A stretch of 64,000 nt of DNA, taken from NCBI GenBank assembly GCA_017548565.1, contig JAFYZU010000009.1, forward strand, positions 88,374 to 152,373, read 5' to 3'. The notes under the pieces were generated by a model. The model had not been told where the DNA came from and did not search any database. It saw only the letters and a list, made by a program, of their open reading frames with translations. The DNA is from Treponema sp. Its GTDB lineage: Bacteria; Spirochaetota; Spirochaetia; Treponematales; Treponemataceae. How positions within the stretch are numbered: the stretch's first letter is position 1; every line of letters begins with the position of its first letter. This document shows positions 45,955-54,649 of this stretch, piece after piece. A program made the translations under genes and the position numbers.

Positions 45955-47541
45955 TTAGAAAAACTTTTTTGCTTTTTCCATGAACTGATTTCCCCTGTCA
46001 AATTCATTGCTGAACATTCCGAATGAGGTGGCTCCCGGAGAAAAAACAATAATTTCGGAAGTTTTTGTTTCTGAAAGTTTTTCTTTAAGGCTTGTCATCA
46101 TTTTATCAAGGCTTTCGAAAGGTCCGTGGTATTTAATTCCTTCTTTATCAAGCTGTGGTAAAATTTTATCTGTAGCGCTTCCCTGTAAGAAATAAATGTC
46201 TTTTACAGGGATTACCCCGTTTTCGTTTAATTCGTCTCTGTTTCCTTTCTGGCAAAGCACATTTTTAAGCGGTGTTAATTCAAGCCCCTTGTCTGTTCCG
46301 CCTGTTAAAAGGATTACTGATTTATCAAACGACTGTGATGCCGCAGCCGCTGCTTCCGGTACTGTTGCACACGAATCGTTATAGAATTTAATTTCTTTTC
46401 CATTTATGTTTTTCCAGCTGTGAAAGTACTGGAGGCGGTGATCAATTCCTGTCCAGCTTTTACAGATTTCTCTTGTTCTTTTTGCATCCACTCCCATAAG
46501 ATAGAGGACCAGCGCTGCATTTAAAACATTGATTTTCATGTGTTCGCCTGGAACAGAAAGTCCGTCTAGAATAACTTCGGGTTCTGTCATTCCGCCAAGC
46601 AGGACCTTGCCGCAGAAAGTACCGTCTTTTTTAGTTTCCTGCCATACACCATAAGTTTTTTTATCCTGCACGACTGTGGCACTTGTATTTTCCAAAGGCT
46701 GTCTTCCGTATCTTAAAACAGTTGCCTTTGATTCTTCTGCAAAAAGATTTCCCCAGGTTGTGGCGCCCGGGTGGAGTGATTTATCAGGCCCTGTTCCGCT
46801 TTCATCATCTTCGGCATCAAAAATTGAATAATCCCCTTTAGTCTGGTCCTTATAAATAAGGCGCTTATCTTTTACATAATCTTCCATGTTGCCGTACCAG
46901 TTCTGATGGTCCGGAACTATTTTTGTGATGATTGAAATGTATGGTTTTAAAACACCACGTCCGCGTAAATCAGAAAGCTGCCATGAAGAAAATTCAATTA
47001 CTACAGGAGTGTCCCTGTTGACTTCATCGAAAAAGGATAGTGGACTTACCGTGATGTTTCCGCCTAAAAATGCGTTGTAACCTGCCTGTTTTAATCCATA
47101 ATAAATTGCGCTTACAGTCGACGATTTTCCCTTGCTTCCTGTTACGGCTATTATCGGGCAGTCTGTAAACCGTAAAAAAATGCTTAAATCTGTTTCTATC
47201 GTTTTTGCAGCTGCAAGATATTTGTTTCCGTCATATTTAACTCCGGGATTTTTTATGACACAGTCTGCATTTTCAAAATCGCTTAAAATATGTTCTCCAA
47301 GACGGAAGGTGAGTCTTGAGGTATCAAGAGATTTATCGTTCATGAGTCTGTCAACTGTAGGCTTGAGCTGACTTTCTGTTTTCATGTCAGTTACGGTAAC
47401 AAGTGCCCCTTTGTTCAGAAAAAAACGAACTGCTGCTTCACCACCTCCGTTTAAGCCCAGTCCCATAACTGTAATTTTTTTTCCTTTTATGTCAGCGATT
47501 GATTTGAACGGACATTCAGAAGAGTATGTGTGAAAAACCAT
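45955..47541 (-). CDS. murD: UDP-N-acetylmuramoyl-alanine--D-glutamate ligase
   Basis: A 528-residue peptidoglycan precursor ligase adding D-Glu to UDP-MurNAc-L-Ala. An N-terminal Rossmann domain (VMGLGLNGGGEAAVRFF) is followed by the ATP-binding GSKGKSS and a C-terminal domain with NDSCATVPEAAAAA and GATSFGMFSNEFDRG. It is longer than the usual 440-450 residues, with insertions near 300 and 470. ATG 47541 has a strong GGAGG site 5 nt upstream. A longer reading to 47643 is rejected because it would run through tRNA-Leu. It converges on leuA with a 15-nt gap. Confidence 0.92.
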   Translation of the reverse strand: MVFHTYSSECPFKSIADIKGKKITVMGLGLNGGGEAAVRFFLNKGALVTVTDMKTESQLKPTVDRLMNDKSLDTSRLTFRLGEHILSDFENADCVIKNPGVKYDGNKYLAAAKTIETDLSIFLRFTDCPIIAVTGSKGKSSTVSAIYYGLKQAGYNAFLGGNITVSPLSFFDEVNRDTPVVIEFSSWQLSDLRGRGVLKPYISIITKIVPDHQNWYGNMEDYVKDKRLIYKDQTKGDYSIFDAEDDESGTGPDKSLHPGATTWGNLFAEESKATVLRYGRQPLENTSATVVQDKKTYGVWQETKKDGTFCGKVLLGGMTEPEVILDGLSVPGEHMKINVLNAALVLYLMGVDAKRTREICKSWTGIDHRLQYFHSWKNINGKEIKFYNDSCATVPEAAAAASQSFDKSVILLTGGTDKGLELTPLKNVLCQKGNRDELNENGVIPVKDIYFLQGSATDKILPQLDKEGIKYHGPFESLDKMMTSLKEKLSETKTSEIIVFSPGATSFGMFSNEFDRGNQFMEKAKKFF

Positions 47542-47570
47542 TGATTCCTCCGGATAACACGGAATTCTAT

Positions 47571-47597
47571 AAAAAAAGGCCTTCCTTGAGGAAGACC
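47571..47597 (-). terminator. Terminator of tRNA-Leu
   Basis: Read on the minus strand: an 8-bp stem (GGTCTTCC with GGAAGGCC, one G-T wobble) around a TCAA loop, followed by seven T (47571-47577). It lies 3 nt after the tRNA 3' end and before the murD ribosome site, separating the two transcripts. Confidence 0.8.
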
Positions 47598-47600
47598 TTC

Positions 47601-47686
47601 TGCCGGGAACCAGAATCGAACTGGCACGTCGGTCGCCCGACACAGGATTTTAAGTCCTGGGCGTCTACCAATTCCGCCATCCCGGC
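47601..47686 (-). tRNA. tRNA-Leu (TAA)
   Basis: An 86-nt class II tRNA with acceptor GCCGGGA/TCCCGGC, discriminator A, an AATTGGTAGACGC D-arm, anticodon stem CAGGA/TCCTG with loop CTTAAAA, and anticodon TAA (+ strand 47650-47652). It has a long variable arm (TGTCGGGCGACCGAC region) and a T-loop TTCGATT. CCA is not encoded. It decodes UUA (and UUG by wobble). Confidence 0.97.
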
Positions 47687-47698
47687 AACTGAATACAT

Positions 47699-47725
47699 AT
47701 TATAGAATTGATTAAAAAAATGCAA
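47699..47725 (-). promoter_or_regulatory. Promoter of tRNA-Leu
   Basis: On the minus strand, TTGCAT (47720-47725) and TATAAT (47699-47704) are separated by 15 bp, shorter than ideal, with the -10 ending 12 nt before the tRNA. Confidence 0.45.
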
Positions 47726-47819
47726 GGGGAGGAAAAAAATGGTAAAAAATTTATCTTTACTTTTACTAAACTTTGTGGTAAATTATAAAATAATAAGATG
47801 TTTTTTGTGAGGAAAATTA

Positions 47820-48368
47820 ATGAGTTTTAAAAAGTTACCGGCTCTTGTCTGTACAATGCTTATGCTGTTTGTATTGCCTGCTGCCTGTAGTAAAGAAAAT
47901 TCAGAATCTTCCTACAAGGGAAACTGGTCTTACAGTTACGAACCCAAAAAACCTGCACTGTTAGTTAAAAATGGTGGCAAAGCAAAGTTAGATGGTAAGA
48001 AATTTACCTATACCGAGAAAGACGGTATCCTCAGGCTGGAAAATAAAGCCGGAGATTTAGCTTTTGCAAGATTTAAGAATGATGATAAAAGACACATCTT
48101 TCTTTTTAAACACACAATCTACACAGGTGCAGATAATGATGGACTGATCGGTAAGTGGACATCAGGAAAATGGTCTTTTGAGTTTAGTGCAGAAGGAACA
48201 TTTTTAGAGGATGGTTATTTTCCCGGTTATTATTCAATAGATGAAGGAAATTCAACCATAGTTCTGATTTATAACGATCAGTTTGAAAATACCATTATTC
48301 CTTATGAGCTTGAAAATAATAAACTTGTACTTGACTACCCTTGGGAAATGGTAAAAATGATTAATTAG
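47820..48368 (+). CDS. Small lipoprotein of unknown function
   Basis: A 182-residue exported lipoprotein. The signal sequence ends with lipobox LPAAC (Cys23). The mature protein is small and beta-rich, with two similar modules: YKGNWSYSY near the start and LIGKWTSGKWSFEF near residue 110. The repeated G-x-W-x-x motif resembles lipocalin-like or 'DUF' lipoprotein beta-barrels, but I do not recognise the family. Ribosome site GAGG lies 7 nt before ATG. It stands just upstream of the sugar ABC operon, probably as a separate unit. Confidence 0.65.
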   Translation: MSFKKLPALVCTMLMLFVLPAACSKENSESSYKGNWSYSYEPKKPALLVKNGGKAKLDGKKFTYTEKDGILRLENKAGDLAFARFKNDDKRHIFLFKHTIYTGADNDGLIGKWTSGKWSFEFSAEGTFLEDGYFPGYYSIDEGNSTIVLIYNDQFENTIIPYELENNKLVLDYPWEMVKMIN

Positions 48369-48381
48369 GATTTATGACCGG

Positions 48382-48406
48382 CAGGTCACAAAATAAATCA
48401 GGTCAC
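48382..48406. promoter_or_regulatory. Direct repeat upstream of sugar ABC operon
   Basis: The 8-bp word CAGGTCAC occurs at 48382-48389 and again at 48399-48406, a 17-bp period that puts both copies on roughly opposite faces of the helix turn-pair. It lies about 110 bp before the binding-protein start and could be an activator or repressor site. A nearby AAAAGG/CCTTTT repeat (48418-48435) may be a terminator or a second site. Confidence 0.35.
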
Positions 48407-48513
48407 TAAGTTTCATAAAAAGGCATAAACCTTTTAATGGAACAATAGTAAAATTAATCCGAAAGGATTGAAAGAGTATTTTTTTAATTTATCATCAGGA
48501 GGATAAAAAAAAA

Positions 48514-49779
48514 ATGAAAAAAATTCTTAAAGTATTGGGATTAGGACTTATGGTTCTCCCATTCCTTACTGGTTGTACCAAGAAGGATGGAGCAAAAGCT
48601 GGTGGCAAGACAAAGCTCGAAATGTGGTGTATCGCTACAGAGTCTGACTCTAACCGCCATTCTTATGAAGAAGCTATCAAGACTGTTACAGCAGCTCATC
48701 CTGAAATTGAATTCACATGGGAAGCTTTCGAAAATCAGTCTTATAAGACAAAGATTAAGGCAGCAGTTGCAGCTGATGAAATGCCTGATATCTTCTTCAC
48801 ATGGTCTTGTGCATTCATTGGTGACTTCGTAGATGCAGGTCGCGTTTACTGTCTCGATGATGAATACAAGAACTTCGCAAGCGAACTTGATGCAAAGATG
48901 CTTGGAAATACAACATTCAACGGAAAACACTATGGTGTTCCTTTAACAATGAACATTGTTGGTCTTTTTGCTAACATGGATCTTCTTAAACAGGTTGGAT
49001 ACACAGAAGTTCCTGGAACATACGAAGACTTCATTGCATGTTGTGATAAACTCATTGCAAAGGGAATCATTCCTTTTGGATGTGCAGGAAAAGAAACATG
49101 GTGTGTTACAGAATATCTTGAATCTGTAATCGAAAAGAGCTGTGGTGCTAAGACTCTTGATGATATCTTCATGGGAAGAGCTTCTTGGAACAACAAAGAT
49201 GTAGCTAATGCTGTAGATACATTCCAGGCTATGGTTACAAACGGATACTTTGATCCAAACGGTATGGCTCTTTCTAACGACGAAGTTAAGGCTAACTTCA
49301 TGGCTGGTAAATATGCATTCTATATGAACGGTACATGGAACTGTGCTGACTTCGCTGCTAACGCTGACTTCTTCCCAAAAGTAAAGGTTGCTGAATTCCC
49401 AGTAATCGATGGATCAAAGGCTAAGCTCGGACAGCTCATTGGTGGTCCTTCAGACACATTGGCTGTTGCTAAGAGCAGCAAGAATGCCGCTGTTGCAGCT
49501 AAGTTCACATTTGAACTTGGTAGAGAAATCTGTCACTATGGATACCTTGATGGTTGTGGACTTCCAGCTTGGACACCATTCTATGACACTTCTTCTGTAA
49601 ACGGTTTAACACGTGAAGTTCAGAAGATCGTTGCTAATGCAGATCAGATGGTTCTCTTCGGTGATACAGCTATGAGTGCTGATATTGCTCAGATTTATCT
49701 TTCTTATGTAGCTAAAGTTTATGGTAAGGAAGTAAACGGATCTGAATTCATTGCAGGTCTTGCTAGCGAAATTAAATAG
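48514..49779 (+). CDS. Sugar ABC transporter substrate-binding lipoprotein
   Basis: A 421-residue family 1 solute-binding protein. The signal peptide ends at lipobox LTGC (Cys21), so the mature protein is lipid-anchored. The fold has the usual two-lobe pattern with a Gly-rich MNGTWNCADFAANADF segment in the ligand cleft and several tryptophans likely to stack on sugars. The particular sugar is unknown. Codon choice is markedly skewed compared with its neighbours (aag, ttc, aac, gct preferred), which suggests high expression. The ribosome site AGGAGG is ideal. A strong terminator-like hairpin follows before the permeases. Confidence 0.92.
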   Translation: MKKILKVLGLGLMVLPFLTGCTKKDGAKAGGKTKLEMWCIATESDSNRHSYEEAIKTVTAAHPEIEFTWEAFENQSYKTKIKAAVAADEMPDIFFTWSCAFIGDFVDAGRVYCLDDEYKNFASELDAKMLGNTTFNGKHYGVPLTMNIVGLFANMDLLKQVGYTEVPGTYEDFIACCDKLIAKGIIPFGCAGKETWCVTEYLESVIEKSCGAKTLDDIFMGRASWNNKDVANAVDTFQAMVTNGYFDPNGMALSNDEVKANFMAGKYAFYMNGTWNCADFAANADFFPKVKVAEFPVIDGSKAKLGQLIGGPSDTLAVAKSSKNAAVAAKFTFELGREICHYGYLDGCGLPAWTPFYDTSSVNGLTREVQKIVANADQMVLFGDTAMSADIAQIYLSYVAKVYGKEVNGSEFIAGLASEIK

Positions 49780-49811
49780 TTTAGAAATATAATATTTTTC
49801 TAACTTACGGG

Positions 49812-49855
49812 GGGACCTTTCCCATATATTTTATATAGGAAAGGTTCCTTTTTTT
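49812..49855 (+). terminator. Intra-operon hairpin terminator after the binding-protein gene
   Basis: An 11-bp stem (GGGACCTTTCC 49812-49822 with GGAAAGGTTCC 49838-49848, one wobble) extended by AT pairs in the loop, then seven T. The first permease's ribosome site begins directly after it. It probably ends most transcripts after the binding protein and lets only some reach the permeases. Confidence 0.85.
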
Positions 49856-49868
49856 GAAAGGAACAATT

Positions 49869-50783
49869 ATGAATAAAAAAACTGAAAATCTTTTAAAACC
49901 TTTAAATATTACTGCTTTTTTACTTCCTGCTCTGATTCTTTTTATTGCAATCCTTATTGCACCTATTATAATGTCTCTTTATTACAGTTTTTTTGATTGG
50001 AAGGGATTTGGAAACAAAACTTTTGTCGGGTTTTCAAATTATATTGAACTTTTTAAAAGTAAGGATATAAATTTCCTTGATGCGTTGAAAAATTCGCTGC
50101 TTCTTGCGGCTTTATCAGTATTTATACAGTTACCTATTTCTCTGGCTTTTGCTTTGGCTTTGGGAAAAGGTATTAAGGGAGAAAGAGTTTTTCTTTCTGT
50201 TTATTTTGCACCGGTTTTAATTTCTACTGTTGTAATCGGTCAGCTTTGGCTTAAAATTTACAATCCGGACTATGGTCTTTTGAATGTGTTATTAAGAAAG
50301 ATTGGTCTGGAAGAGCCGATTATGAGATGGACCGGCGATGTCAAAGATATTCTTTGGCTTGGAAATAAGAAAATTACTCTTGGCGCGGTTTTTGCTCCAA
50401 CCTTGTGGCAATATGTAGGTTATCATATGCTCTTGATGTATGCAGGTGTTAAAGGTGTCCCTCTTGAGCTTAGGGAAGCCGCTATGCTCGACGGTGCTAC
50501 TCCGGGTCAGGTAAATAGATATATAGTAATTCCATACATCAAAAATATTATCAAGATTTGTGTTATTTTTGCTGTTACAGGTTCCCTTAAAACATTCGAC
50601 CTTGTATATGTCCTTATGGGAAACAGCCACCAGCATCTTGTCGAAGTTCCGAATACCTGGCTTTTCCAGATGCTTTACTTAAGTAATCGTTACGGAATGG
50701 GTAGTACAATAGCAGTAATGTTGATTATTCTTTGTTTTGCCTTTTCTTTAATTATTAGTGCCGTATTCAAGAAGGAGGATTAA
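49869..50783 (+). CDS. Sugar ABC transporter permease (MalF-like)
   Basis: A 304-residue inner-membrane permease with six membrane helices. The cytoplasmic EAA loop is recognisable near residue 202 (LREAAMLDGATPGQVNRYIVIP). It couples to an ATPase not encoded here. ATG 49869 follows a GAAAGGAA ribosome site; the earlier TTG at 49854 lies in the terminator T-run and is rejected. Gap to the second permease is 2 nt. Confidence 0.92.
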   Translation: MNKKTENLLKPLNITAFLLPALILFIAILIAPIIMSLYYSFFDWKGFGNKTFVGFSNYIELFKSKDINFLDALKNSLLLAALSVFIQLPISLAFALALGKGIKGERVFLSVYFAPVLISTVVIGQLWLKIYNPDYGLLNVLLRKIGLEEPIMRWTGDVKDILWLGNKKITLGAVFAPTLWQYVGYHMLLMYAGVKGVPLELREAAMLDGATPGQVNRYIVIPYIKNIIKICVIFAVTGSLKTFDLVYVLMGNSHQHLVEVPNTWLFQMLYLSNRYGMGSTIAVMLIILCFAFSLIISAVFKKED

Positions 50784-50785
50784 AA

Positions 50786-51640
50786 ATGGAATCCACAGTT
50801 TATAAGACACAGGGTGGCGGCAATAAATTAAAATATTTTATTTATGCATTACTCATATTCTGGCTTTTAATAAATATTTTCCCTATTTACTGGATGTTTA
50901 CTTTTTCGTTGAAGGATAATGCAGAAATATTTGGTGCAAATGTAGCAGGTCTTCCTCATAAGTGGTTGTGGAGTAACTATGTAACTGCTATGCGTACTGG
51001 AAAGATGGGAATTTATTTCATGAACAGTATCATTGTTGCTTTTGTAACAATCGCAATCACTATTGTTGCTGCAGTTATGGCTTCGTATGCTATGCAGAGA
51101 ATTATCTGGAAGGGACGAAAATTGATGAATAAGTTCTTTATGCTGGGACTTACTATTCCTATTCATGCTTCCCTTATTCCTGTATACATTACTCTCAAAA
51201 AGCTTGGAATGCTTAATTCTTATCAGGCTCTTATTATTCCATATTCTGCCTTTTCTCTGGCTATGGCTATTCTTATAAGCATGGGCTTTATGGAAGATAT
51301 TCCTATGGAATTAGATGAAGCGGCTACAATTGACGGTTGTGGTACTTGGGGCATATTCTTCAGAATTATTTTCCCATTGATGAAACCATCAGTTTCTACA
51401 ATCGGAATTTATACTTTCCTTCAGTGCTGGAATGAACTTATGTTTGCTACAACCTTTAACAGCAAGCAGGCACTCAGAACTCTTCCTGTTGGTATTCAGG
51501 CTCTTTCTGGTCAGCATACTACAAACTGGGGTCCTATTGGTGCAGCGCTTGTTCTTGCAACATTCCCGACTTTGATAGTTTATGTGTTCTTAAGCAAAAA
51601 GATTCAGTCTAGTTTTATGGAAGGTGCTATCAAGGGATAA
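50786..51640 (+). CDS. Sugar ABC transporter permease (MalG-like)
   Basis: A 284-residue partner permease with six membrane helices and the EAA loop DEAATIDGCGTWGIFFRIIFPLMKP near residue 175. The C-terminal SSFMEGAIKG is typical of MalG-type subunits. It ends the operon. No ATPase (MsmK/UgpC type) gene follows, so a shared ATPase encoded elsewhere is expected. Confidence 0.92.
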   Translation: MESTVYKTQGGGNKLKYFIYALLIFWLLINIFPIYWMFTFSLKDNAEIFGANVAGLPHKWLWSNYVTAMRTGKMGIYFMNSIIVAFVTIAITIVAAVMASYAMQRIIWKGRKLMNKFFMLGLTIPIHASLIPVYITLKKLGMLNSYQALIIPYSAFSLAMAILISMGFMEDIPMELDEAATIDGCGTWGIFFRIIFPLMKPSVSTIGIYTFLQCWNELMFATTFNSKQALRTLPVGIQALSGQHTTNWGPIGAALVLATFPTLIVYVFLSKKIQSSFMEGAIKG

Positions 51641-51691
51641 GGATTTTTTTAGTTTTTTATCTCGGTTTAACAATTCATAGTAATTCGTTTA

Positions 51692-51750
51692 AAAAAGAGG
51701 TCGAAGAAATGAGTTTGTTATTTCAAAGTCATATTCTGCGATCTCTTTTT
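51692..51750 (+). terminator. Long hairpin after the sugar ABC operon
   Basis: A 12-bp stem with one wobble (51692-51703 with 51739-51750) whose 3' arm ends in five T. The 35-nt loop holds a smaller GAAAT/ATTTC helix. Position suggests an operon terminator, but the loop is large for a factor-independent one, so a small RNA is an alternative. Confidence 0.45.
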
Positions 51751-51842
51751 CATTTTATTTATATAATTGATTTCAATGTTACAGGCAAGTGACGGATACA
51801 TCCCCTTTAAATTTACAATTGAATTCATTATAATAGCGTCTT

Positions 51843-53195
51843 ATGTTACTCGCACAGATTTTATCTATTCTGATATTTACAGTAATGTTCATGCTTATTA
51901 TTCTTGAGGTTTTTGAAAGGCATTACATTACATTGATTTGCGGTGCTTTGACTCTGCTTCTTGTTTTCGGACTAGGCATGCACAGCTTTCAGGCAGTTTC
52001 AGAAACGCTCAATATAAAAAATATTTTTACCATAGATTTCTGGTATTCAGTTTCTGAAGCAAAGGAAGTTACAACAGGTATAAACTGGGCAACCATCTTT
52101 TTTATTCTTGGAATGATGGTAATGGTAGAAGGAATGGCCCGCGTCGGTTTTTTCCGATGGCTCTGTATGTGTCTTGCAAAGGCCGTTCACTATAAAGTAA
52201 TTCCTGTTTTCATCACCTTTATGATTATGTCGTCTGTGCTTGCAATGTTCATCGACAGCATAACTGTAATTCTTTTTCTTGCTACAGTTACGATTGAGCT
52301 TTCACAGTTATTAAGGTTTAATCCTCTTCCTATGATTTTGTCAGAAATCTTTTGTGCAAACTTAGGTGGTTCGGCAACAATGTGCGGGGATCCTCCGAAT
52401 ATAATCATCGGTACAAGCTTCGGATGTTCGTTTTCAGATTTTTTCATGAATACAGGAGCAATTGCCGGTATAAGTCTTGTTGTAATCATCATCTTTTTTT
52501 ATTTTGCATACAGAAAGGATCTTAAGGTTAATTCTCAGGTCGATACATCAACCTTCCCGACACCGGAATCTGCAATTACCGATAGAAAAGGTTTTGTCAT
52601 AAGCACGTTTGTTTTTTTGATTGCAGTTGTGCTTCTTGTTACTCATGCAATGACAGGACTTACGGTTGCTTCCATCGGAATGTTCATCGCTCTTTTAACT
52701 CTCATTACTGCTCCAAGACATATCCCTGAAATTTTAAAGAAGGTTGATTATAAGACACTTTTATTTTTTACGGGATTGTTTGTTGTTGTAGGAGGACTGG
52801 AGCAGACAGGCATTCTTGAAATTGTGGCAGGTTTTATTGGAAAAATTTCTGGTGGTAATGTATACTTACTTGTAGCGATTATTATCTGGGTATCTGCATT
52901 TGCAAGTGCCTTTATCGATAACATTCCTTTTGCAGCAACAATGATTCCTGTAATTCAGTCACTTTCTGTTTCTTCCGGTGTAAGTTTGCCTACGATGATA
53001 TGGTCTTTGTCTATGGGAACAGATATAGGAGGAAGTGCAACACCGATTGGAGCAAGTGCAAATGTTGTAGGAACCTCTGTTGCCGGTAAAGCGGGTTATC
53101 CTGTAGGATGGGGTACTTATTGTAAAAAAGCACTGCCCGCTACAATAATCGTAATGATAATAAGTACGGTTTATATTTTTGCAGTTTATTTATAA
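51843..53195 (+). CDS. ArsB/NhaD-type ion transporter (SLC13-like permease)
   Basis: A 450-residue membrane protein with about 11-12 helices in two inverted halves. The first half carries NLGGSATMCGDPPNIIIG and the second GTDIGGSATPIGASANVVG, the paired helix-hairpin signatures of the ion-transporter superfamily (ArsB, NhaD, citrate and P-protein types). Substrate, perhaps Na+/H+, arsenite or an organic acid, cannot be set by sequence alone. No ars genes accompany it. TATAAT ends 8 nt before ATG and there is no ribosome site, suggesting a leaderless mRNA. The next gene follows by 8 nt. Confidence 0.85.
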   Translation: MLLAQILSILIFTVMFMLIILEVFERHYITLICGALTLLLVFGLGMHSFQAVSETLNIKNIFTIDFWYSVSEAKEVTTGINWATIFFILGMMVMVEGMARVGFFRWLCMCLAKAVHYKVIPVFITFMIMSSVLAMFIDSITVILFLATVTIELSQLLRFNPLPMILSEIFCANLGGSATMCGDPPNIIIGTSFGCSFSDFFMNTGAIAGISLVVIIIFFYFAYRKDLKVNSQVDTSTFPTPESAITDRKGFVISTFVFLIAVVLLVTHAMTGLTVASIGMFIALLTLITAPRHIPEILKKVDYKTLLFFTGLFVVVGGLEQTGILEIVAGFIGKISGGNVYLLVAIIIWVSAFASAFIDNIPFAATMIPVIQSLSVSSGVSLPTMIWSLSMGTDIGGSATPIGASANVVGTSVAGKAGYPVGWGTYCKKALPATIIVMIISTVYIFAVYL

Positions 53196-53203
53196 GGAAT
53201 AGT

Positions 53204-53803
53204 ATGGAAAAACAGCTGATTGTTTCTATCGGAAGACAGTATGGAAGTGCAGGTCGTGAAATCGGACTCAAGCTTGCAGAAAAACTTGATATCCCTTTGT
53301 ACGACAGGAATCTTTTTGAAGAAATCGGAAAGATTAAAAACATTGATACAAATAATCTCGAAAAATATGATGAGGTTCCAAGAAAATTTTTCTTCAGCCG
53401 GAAAGTCAATGGATATTCAAATTCCCCGGAAGAAAATGTTGCAGAGCTTCAGTTTGGACTTTTAAAATCAAAGGCAGCGGATGGAGATTCGTTCATTGTA
53501 GTAGGTCGTTGTGCCGATGAGCTTTTCCGCGGGATGGAAGGTTTCATTTCAATCTTTATCATTGCCGATATGGATGAAAAAATAAAAAGGATTATGGAAA
53601 TCCGTAATATGGATCCGAAAAAAGCCAGGCTCACGATAGAACGTCATGACCGTAAGCGCAGAGCATATCACGATTATTTCTGTAAAGGCGGTAAGTGGGG
53701 CGACTGCACGAATTATGATATATGCATTAATTCCAGTCATCTTGGAATTGACGGTACGGTCGATCTTCTTTATACAATGATACAGAAAATGCGCGGAAAA
53801 TAG
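53204..53803 (+). CDS. Cytidylate kinase-like protein
   Basis: A 199-residue P-loop protein of the cytidylate-kinase-like family (AAA_26). The phosphate-binding loop is SIGRQYGSAGREIG, followed by PLYDRNLF, VVGRCADE and an RHDRKRRAYHDYF lid segment. Proteins of this group often stand beside transporters or in gut bacteria without known substrate; true Cmk is different. It may phosphorylate a small molecule. It is the second gene after the ArsB/NhaD-type transporter. Confidence 0.8.
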   Translation: MEKQLIVSIGRQYGSAGREIGLKLAEKLDIPLYDRNLFEEIGKIKNIDTNNLEKYDEVPRKFFFSRKVNGYSNSPEENVAELQFGLLKSKAADGDSFIVVGRCADELFRGMEGFISIFIIADMDEKIKRIMEIRNMDPKKARLTIERHDRKRRAYHDYFCKGGKWGDCTNYDICINSSHLGIDGTVDLLYTMIQKMRGK

Positions 53804-53860
53804 ATTTTATATATTAAAGACGGGGATTTTTTATTATCTTATCATTTAACAGGAGTTTTT

Positions 53861-54634
53861 ATGCAGGGTTATATTCATCAACTGGAAAGCTTTGGTTGTG
53901 CAGACGGACCTGGTTCCCGATTCATTATTTTTTTCAGCGGATGTCCTTTGAGATGTCAGTATTGTCATAATCCGGATACGTGGGATAAGACTAAGGGAAA
54001 ACTTTATACTGTAGAAGAGCTTCTTGCTGAAGCAGAAACCTGTCGTGCTTACTGGGGAAAGAAAGGAGGCATTACCGTCAGCGGCGGAGAACCTCTTTTT
54101 CAGATAGATTTTCTGCTTGAACTTCTGACAGAATGTAAAAAAAGAAATATAAATACGTGCATTGATACAAGCGGTGCAACTTTTGTCCGCGGTGACAAAA
54201 AGGATTCTACGCCTGCACAAAAAGAATGGTTTTCAAAATTTAATGAGCTCATGAAAGTTACCGATCTTCTTCTTATGGATATAAAGCATATTGATGAAGA
54301 ACAGCATATTAAGCTTACCGGACAATCTGGTAAAAATATACAGGAGATGTTCCGCTATCTTGATGAAATCAAAAAGCCCATCTGGATTCGTCATGTACTT
54401 GTTCCCGGTATTACCGATAACGACGAATATCTTATACGGACGAGGGATTTTATCAGGACACTTTCAAATGTTGAACGAGTTGAAATACTTCCATATCATG
54501 GGCTTGGAATAATAAAATATAAGGATCTTGGTATTGATTACGTTTTAAAGGATGTTGAAAGTCCGTCAAAGGAAAGGGTTGAAAATGCCAGAAAAATCCT
54601 TGAATGTGAAAAATATACAAAATGGGAAGTCTGA
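53861..54634 (+). CDS. pflA: Pyruvate formate-lyase activating enzyme
   Basis: A 257-residue radical SAM enzyme that puts the glycyl radical on pyruvate formate-lyase. The cluster motif is C28, C32, C35 (CPLRCQYCHNPDTW). TVSGGEPLFQ and the C-terminal YHGLG block are present. Length is typical of PflA (about 245-260). No pflB lies within the window. Ribosome site AGGAG lies 7 nt before ATG. The next gene follows by 9-15 nt. Confidence 0.92.
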   Translation: MQGYIHQLESFGCADGPGSRFIIFFSGCPLRCQYCHNPDTWDKTKGKLYTVEELLAEAETCRAYWGKKGGITVSGGEPLFQIDFLLELLTECKKRNINTCIDTSGATFVRGDKKDSTPAQKEWFSKFNELMKVTDLLLMDIKHIDEEQHIKLTGQSGKNIQEMFRYLDEIKKPIWIRHVLVPGITDNDEYLIRTRDFIRTLSNVERVEILPYHGLGIIKYKDLGIDYVLKDVESPSKERVENARKILECEKYTKWEV

Positions 54635-54649
54635 AAAGGAGTCATGAAA

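Noticed and set aside
47542..47643. N-terminal extension of the murD frame
   Set aside because: It runs across tRNA-Leu on the same strand, while ATG 47541 has a strong GGAGG site.
48450..48480. Hairpin AATCC-GAAA-GGATT as terminator before the sugar operon
   Set aside because: The stem is only 5 bp and the T-run is 13 nt away; it was not listed as a separate feature.
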